Positions 30,690 through 32,656 of a stretch of 32,656 nucleotides of DNA are shown piece by piece (positions within the stretch are counted from its first letter, which is position 1; each line of letters starts with the position of its first letter). The notes under the pieces were generated by a model that saw nothing but the letters and a program-made list of their open reading frames with translations, searched no databases and was not told the DNA's origin. The position numbers and the translations under genes are program-made. The stretch comes from an uncultured Campylobacter sp. GTDB lineage: Bacteria > Campylobacterota > Campylobacteria > Campylobacterales > Campylobacteraceae. The stretch lies in contig NZ_CALHGM010000048.1 in the NCBI RefSeq assembly GCF_938030145.1, positions 1-32,656 of the forward strand. The letters run 5' to 3'.

Positions 30690-31105
30690 TCGCGCAAATT
30701 TGATCTCTGCGTATAAGTTCGCTTTCCAAGAGCGATAAAAATGGCTAAATTTTATAAATGATACGGGCGGATAGCGCCGCGCCCTGTGAGCTTATTTTTA
30801 TAAAATTTTGACCGTAATTTCAAATTTAAATGGCGCTCATTCAGCTATCTGTAGATAAAATTTCCAAATTCTGCCAGCAACGAAGTCGCCCATAAAATGC
30901 GCTGTATCACCTATCGCTGTATCACACCGCAAACAAAAGGCGTTCCTGCGCTTCGGTACAAATTTAAATTTAAAAGCCTACGCGTCGTTAAATTTTTAGA
31001 ATTTTACCAAAAACAAACTCACAAACCCGCTAAATTTAAAGCGGCGAAAATTTTAAATTCCTCGCCGCTAGCTAGCCGCATAAATTCCACGACGAGCGTT
31101 TAAAT
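30690..31105. other. Convergent intergenic stretch
   Basis: This 416-base gap lies between the ends of two converging genes. It is rich in AAATTT words. An 11-bp direct repeat, CGCTGTATCAC, occurs at 30900-30910 and 30915-30925, four bases apart. A 68-codon frame (30897-31103) crosses that repeat, but has no ribosome binding site and a low-complexity Lys/Phe composition; I do not call it a gene. No clear terminator with a T-run is visible for either neighbour. Confidence 0.5.
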
Positions 31106-32191
31106 TTAATGATCGCTCTTTAGCCCCGCGCCGCAAAGCGGGATGATGCTATCTCCTTGCAGATCGCGGCTTTCTTTGTAGCGCAGATACGCCGCGTAGG
31201 TGGCCGCGGTCGTATGCTCGACGTAAAATCCGCCGCGCGCAAGAGCCGCTCTAGCAGGCAGTATGTCGCTCTCGCTCGCTAAAATCACCTCGCGCTCGCC
31301 CGCGTAGCTAGAGCCAAGAATTTCGTCCGCGCGCATCGGTCTTGCGATAGCGATACCCTCCGCTAGCGTCGGCTGCGGCCTGATCTCGCGCGCCGCACCT
31401 TTAGCATTAAAAAGCGGGGCGCAACGCTCGCCCTGAACGATGAAAATTTTCGGCAGCGCCTCGATAAAGCCACCCTCATATAGCTCGCCCAGCGCCGCTT
31501 GAGCGCCCAGCAGTAGCGTGCCATTGCCCACGGGGATAAAGATATTGCGCGGCACCCTGCCCAGCTGCTCGTAGATCTCATAAATGTAGCTCTTCGTGCC
31601 CTCGTAAAAGATCGGATTATAAACGTGGTTGGCGTAATAGATCTGCTCCTGCGCGGCCTTTTTGCGGCACGCATCCGCCGTCTCGTCGCGGCTGCCGTCA
31701 AATACCGTGACGTGCGCGCCGTGGCTTTTGATCATATCGATCTTTTTGGGCGATGTGCCCTTCGGAACGTAAATTTCGCACTCGATGCCTGCGCGAGCGC
31801 AGTACGCCGCCACGGCATTGCCCGCGTTGCCGCTGGAGTCTTGCAGCACCTTTTTCACGCCGATATTTTTGGCGTGCAGCACCAAAACCGTCGCCCCGCG
31901 ATCTTTAAACGAAAGCGTAGGCATCGCGTAATCGAGCTTGAGATAGAGATTTTCGCCGAATTTTACGCTCGCCGTGAGCCCCTCACCCATCGAAATTTCT
32001 CTAAATTTAGCCGTGTCGATGCCCATAAATCTGCGGTATCTAAAGATGCTAAACTCGCTTTGATCTACGAGCGCGGGGTTAAATTTAGGTGCATCGGAGT
32101 TTAGCTTATACAGCCCACCGCAGTCGCATTTATAGCTCAAAGTATCGATGGGCGCGTGCTTGCCGCAGCCCGTGCAGATGAAATTGCTCAT
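31106..32191 (-). CDS. Zinc-ribbon threonine-synthase-like PLP enzyme
   Basis: A fold-type II PLP enzyme of 361 residues. Its N-terminus is a small zinc ribbon, C6xxC9 and C22xC24 (FICTGCGKHA, then YKCDCGGLY). It then has MGEGLTA, the PLP-binding TLSFKDRG with Lys96, the substrate loop DSSGNAGNAVAAYCARAG, and the phosphate-cup PVGNGTLLLG. This pattern fits archaeal-type threonine synthases and related lyases and sulfotransferring enzymes such as cysteate synthase; substrate cannot be decided here. Threonine synthase as I recall it in C. jejuni is a longer, different type, so a second function is possible. ATG 32191 with TAGGAGCG upstream is the start; a longer in-frame start at 32368 overlaps ridA and lacks homology. 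It follows ridA by eight bases. Confidence 0.82.
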   Translation of the reverse strand: MSNFICTGCGKHAPIDTLSYKCDCGGLYKLNSDAPKFNPALVDQSEFSIFRYRRFMGIDTAKFREISMGEGLTASVKFGENLYLKLDYAMPTLSFKDRGATVLVLHAKNIGVKKVLQDSSGNAGNAVAAYCARAGIECEIYVPKGTSPKKIDMIKSHGAHVTVFDGSRDETADACRKKAAQEQIYYANHVYNPIFYEGTKSYIYEIYEQLGRVPRNIFIPVGNGTLLLGAQAALGELYEGGFIEALPKIFIVQGERCAPLFNAKGAAREIRPQPTLAEGIAIARPMRADEILGSSYAGEREVILASESDILPARAALARGGFYVEHTTAATYAAYLRYKESRDLQGDSIIPLCGAGLKSDH

Positions 32192-32199
32192 TTTCGCTC

Positions 32200-32586
32200 C
32201 TATTTTTTCTCTTTTATTTTTGCGACGGCCTCGATCTCTACGAGACAGCCGAAGTGTAGAGCCGTAGTCGGTACCACGACGCGAGCGGGCTTGTGCGCGC
32301 CGAAAAACAGCGCGTACTGCTCGTCGATCACGTCCCAGTTCTCGACGCCCGGCGTATAGACGCGGCACATCCGCACGTCGCCTTTATCCGCGCCCGCGGC
32401 GGCCAGCACTGCCGCGACGTTGCTTAGGGCCTGTGCGGTCTGCGCAGCAAGACCATCTGGAGCGGCTCCCGTGCGTGGATCCACGCTTAGCTGCCCCGAG
32501 ACATAGAGCGTGCCGTCGTCGTCTAAGATGCCCGGCACATAATGCGCCTTTTTCGGCGCGAAACCGCTTGGATAAATTTCTTTCAT
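32200..32586 (-). CDS. RidA-family enamine/imine deaminase
   Basis: RidA proteins hydrolyse reactive enamines and imines released by PLP enzymes, protecting other PLP enzymes in the cytoplasm. The 128-residue protein shows LYVSGQLSVDPRTG at about 27-40, AAQTAQALSNVAAVLAAAG at 47-65, Arg102 in KPARVVVP, the substrate-carboxylate-binding position, and EIEAVA at 117-122. The segment after Arg102 (VVVPTTALHFG) departs from the classic E. coli-type sequence, so a Rid subfamily other than RidA proper is possible. AAAGGAGCTTAA precedes ATG 32586. It is the first gene of a two-gene unit with the PLP enzyme, a logical pairing of enamine producer and clearing enzyme. Confidence 0.9.
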   Translation of the reverse strand: MKEIYPSGFAPKKAHYVPGILDDDGTLYVSGQLSVDPRTGAAPDGLAAQTAQALSNVAAVLAAAGADKGDVRMCRVYTPGVENWDVIDEQYALFFGAHKPARVVVPTTALHFGCLVEIEAVAKIKEKK

Positions 32587-32600
32587 TTAAGCTCCTTTGC

Positions 32601-32619
32601 ATATAAAATTTTATATAAT
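32601..32619. promoter_or_regulatory. Palindromic divergent promoter at the window edge
   Basis: ATATAAAATTTTATAT at 32601-32616 is a perfect 16-bp palindrome. Read to the right, TATAAT at 32614-32619 is a full -10 box 25-30 bases before ATG 32644, the possible start of a gene that leaves the window (GGATAA lies before it). Read to the left, TATAAA at 32610-32615 can serve ridA. The dyad could also bind a dimeric regulator. Confidence 0.5.
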
Positions 32620-32656
32620 TTTACTCTAAATAATTTTGGATAAATGTTAGGTTTTT

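Noticed and set aside
32192..32368. N-terminal extension of the PLP enzyme gene overlapping ridA
   Set aside because: The 59 extra residues are an Arg-rich out-of-frame reading of ridA, and ATG 32191 has a clear ribosome binding site and starts the zinc ribbon.

Overview
The window looks like a chromosomal segment from a Campylobacter (Campylobacterota), probably one of the higher-GC, oral-type species. This is inferred from gene order and style, not from a database match. Three features support it. Two blocks match gene orders I recall from C. jejuni: fabZ-lpxA-clpX-mreB-mreC-carB, and nifU-like / unknown / murE / ybaB / ispA / tkt. The -10 boxes are of the TATAAT type, with little visible -35. 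AAATTT and AAAATTTTA words are extremely dense in both coding and intergenic DNA, in a sequence that is otherwise close to half G+C.

Layout. 1-7190 (minus strand): a compact, partly overlapping envelope and housekeeping run, reading from right to left: a QueH-like epoxyqueuosine reductase, fabZ, lpxA, clpX, mreB, mreC and the first half of carB. 7256-13426 (plus strand): a very large DUF748/AsmA-like envelope protein, dapB, a broken nucleotidyltransferase, purF and a DUF488 protein. 13427-17637 is the loosest part of the window: an isolated tandem-Mop molybdate-binding protein, a gene-poor stretch of about 0.8 kb with a C9 tract and a perfect 10-bp inverted repeat, a flavodoxin-fold NAD(P)H oxidoreductase, a Bcp-type peroxiredoxin, and a second oxidoreductase gene split by one in-frame TAG. 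17638-18510 (minus): a YpfJ-type zinc metallopeptidase. 18700-22018 (plus): the end of the ribosomal superoperon, infA-rpmJ-rpsM-rpsK-rpsD-rpoA-rplQ, closed by a strong hairpin. 22049-29725 (plus): an L,D-transpeptidase, a NifU-domain protein, an unknown tetratricopeptide-like protein, murE, panD, ybaB, ispA, tkt and a GyrI-like protein. 30018-32586: tRNA-Ser(CGA), a GrpB-family protein, then on the minus strand a RidA protein followed by a zinc-ribbon threonine-synthase-like PLP enzyme.

How the genes fit together. Most of the window builds the cell envelope or makes its precursors. LpxA and FabZ serve lipid A and fatty acids. MreB and MreC shape the cell. DapB makes the lysine/diaminopimelate precursor that MurE adds to peptidoglycan. 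The L,D-transpeptidase and the DUF748 protein act at or beyond the inner membrane. IspA supplies polyprenyl precursors. The RNA polymerase/ribosomal block and CarB/PurF cover gene expression and nucleotide supply.

I found no CRISPR array, prophage, insertion sequence or convincing new defence or secretion system. The most useful leads are the decayed or interrupted genes, the AAATTT word excess, the unexplained 14.4-16.1 kb stretch, the hairpins inside the ribosomal operon, the long C-terminal extension of the QueH-like protein, and the RidA/PLP-enzyme pair behind a perfectly palindromic divergent promoter.
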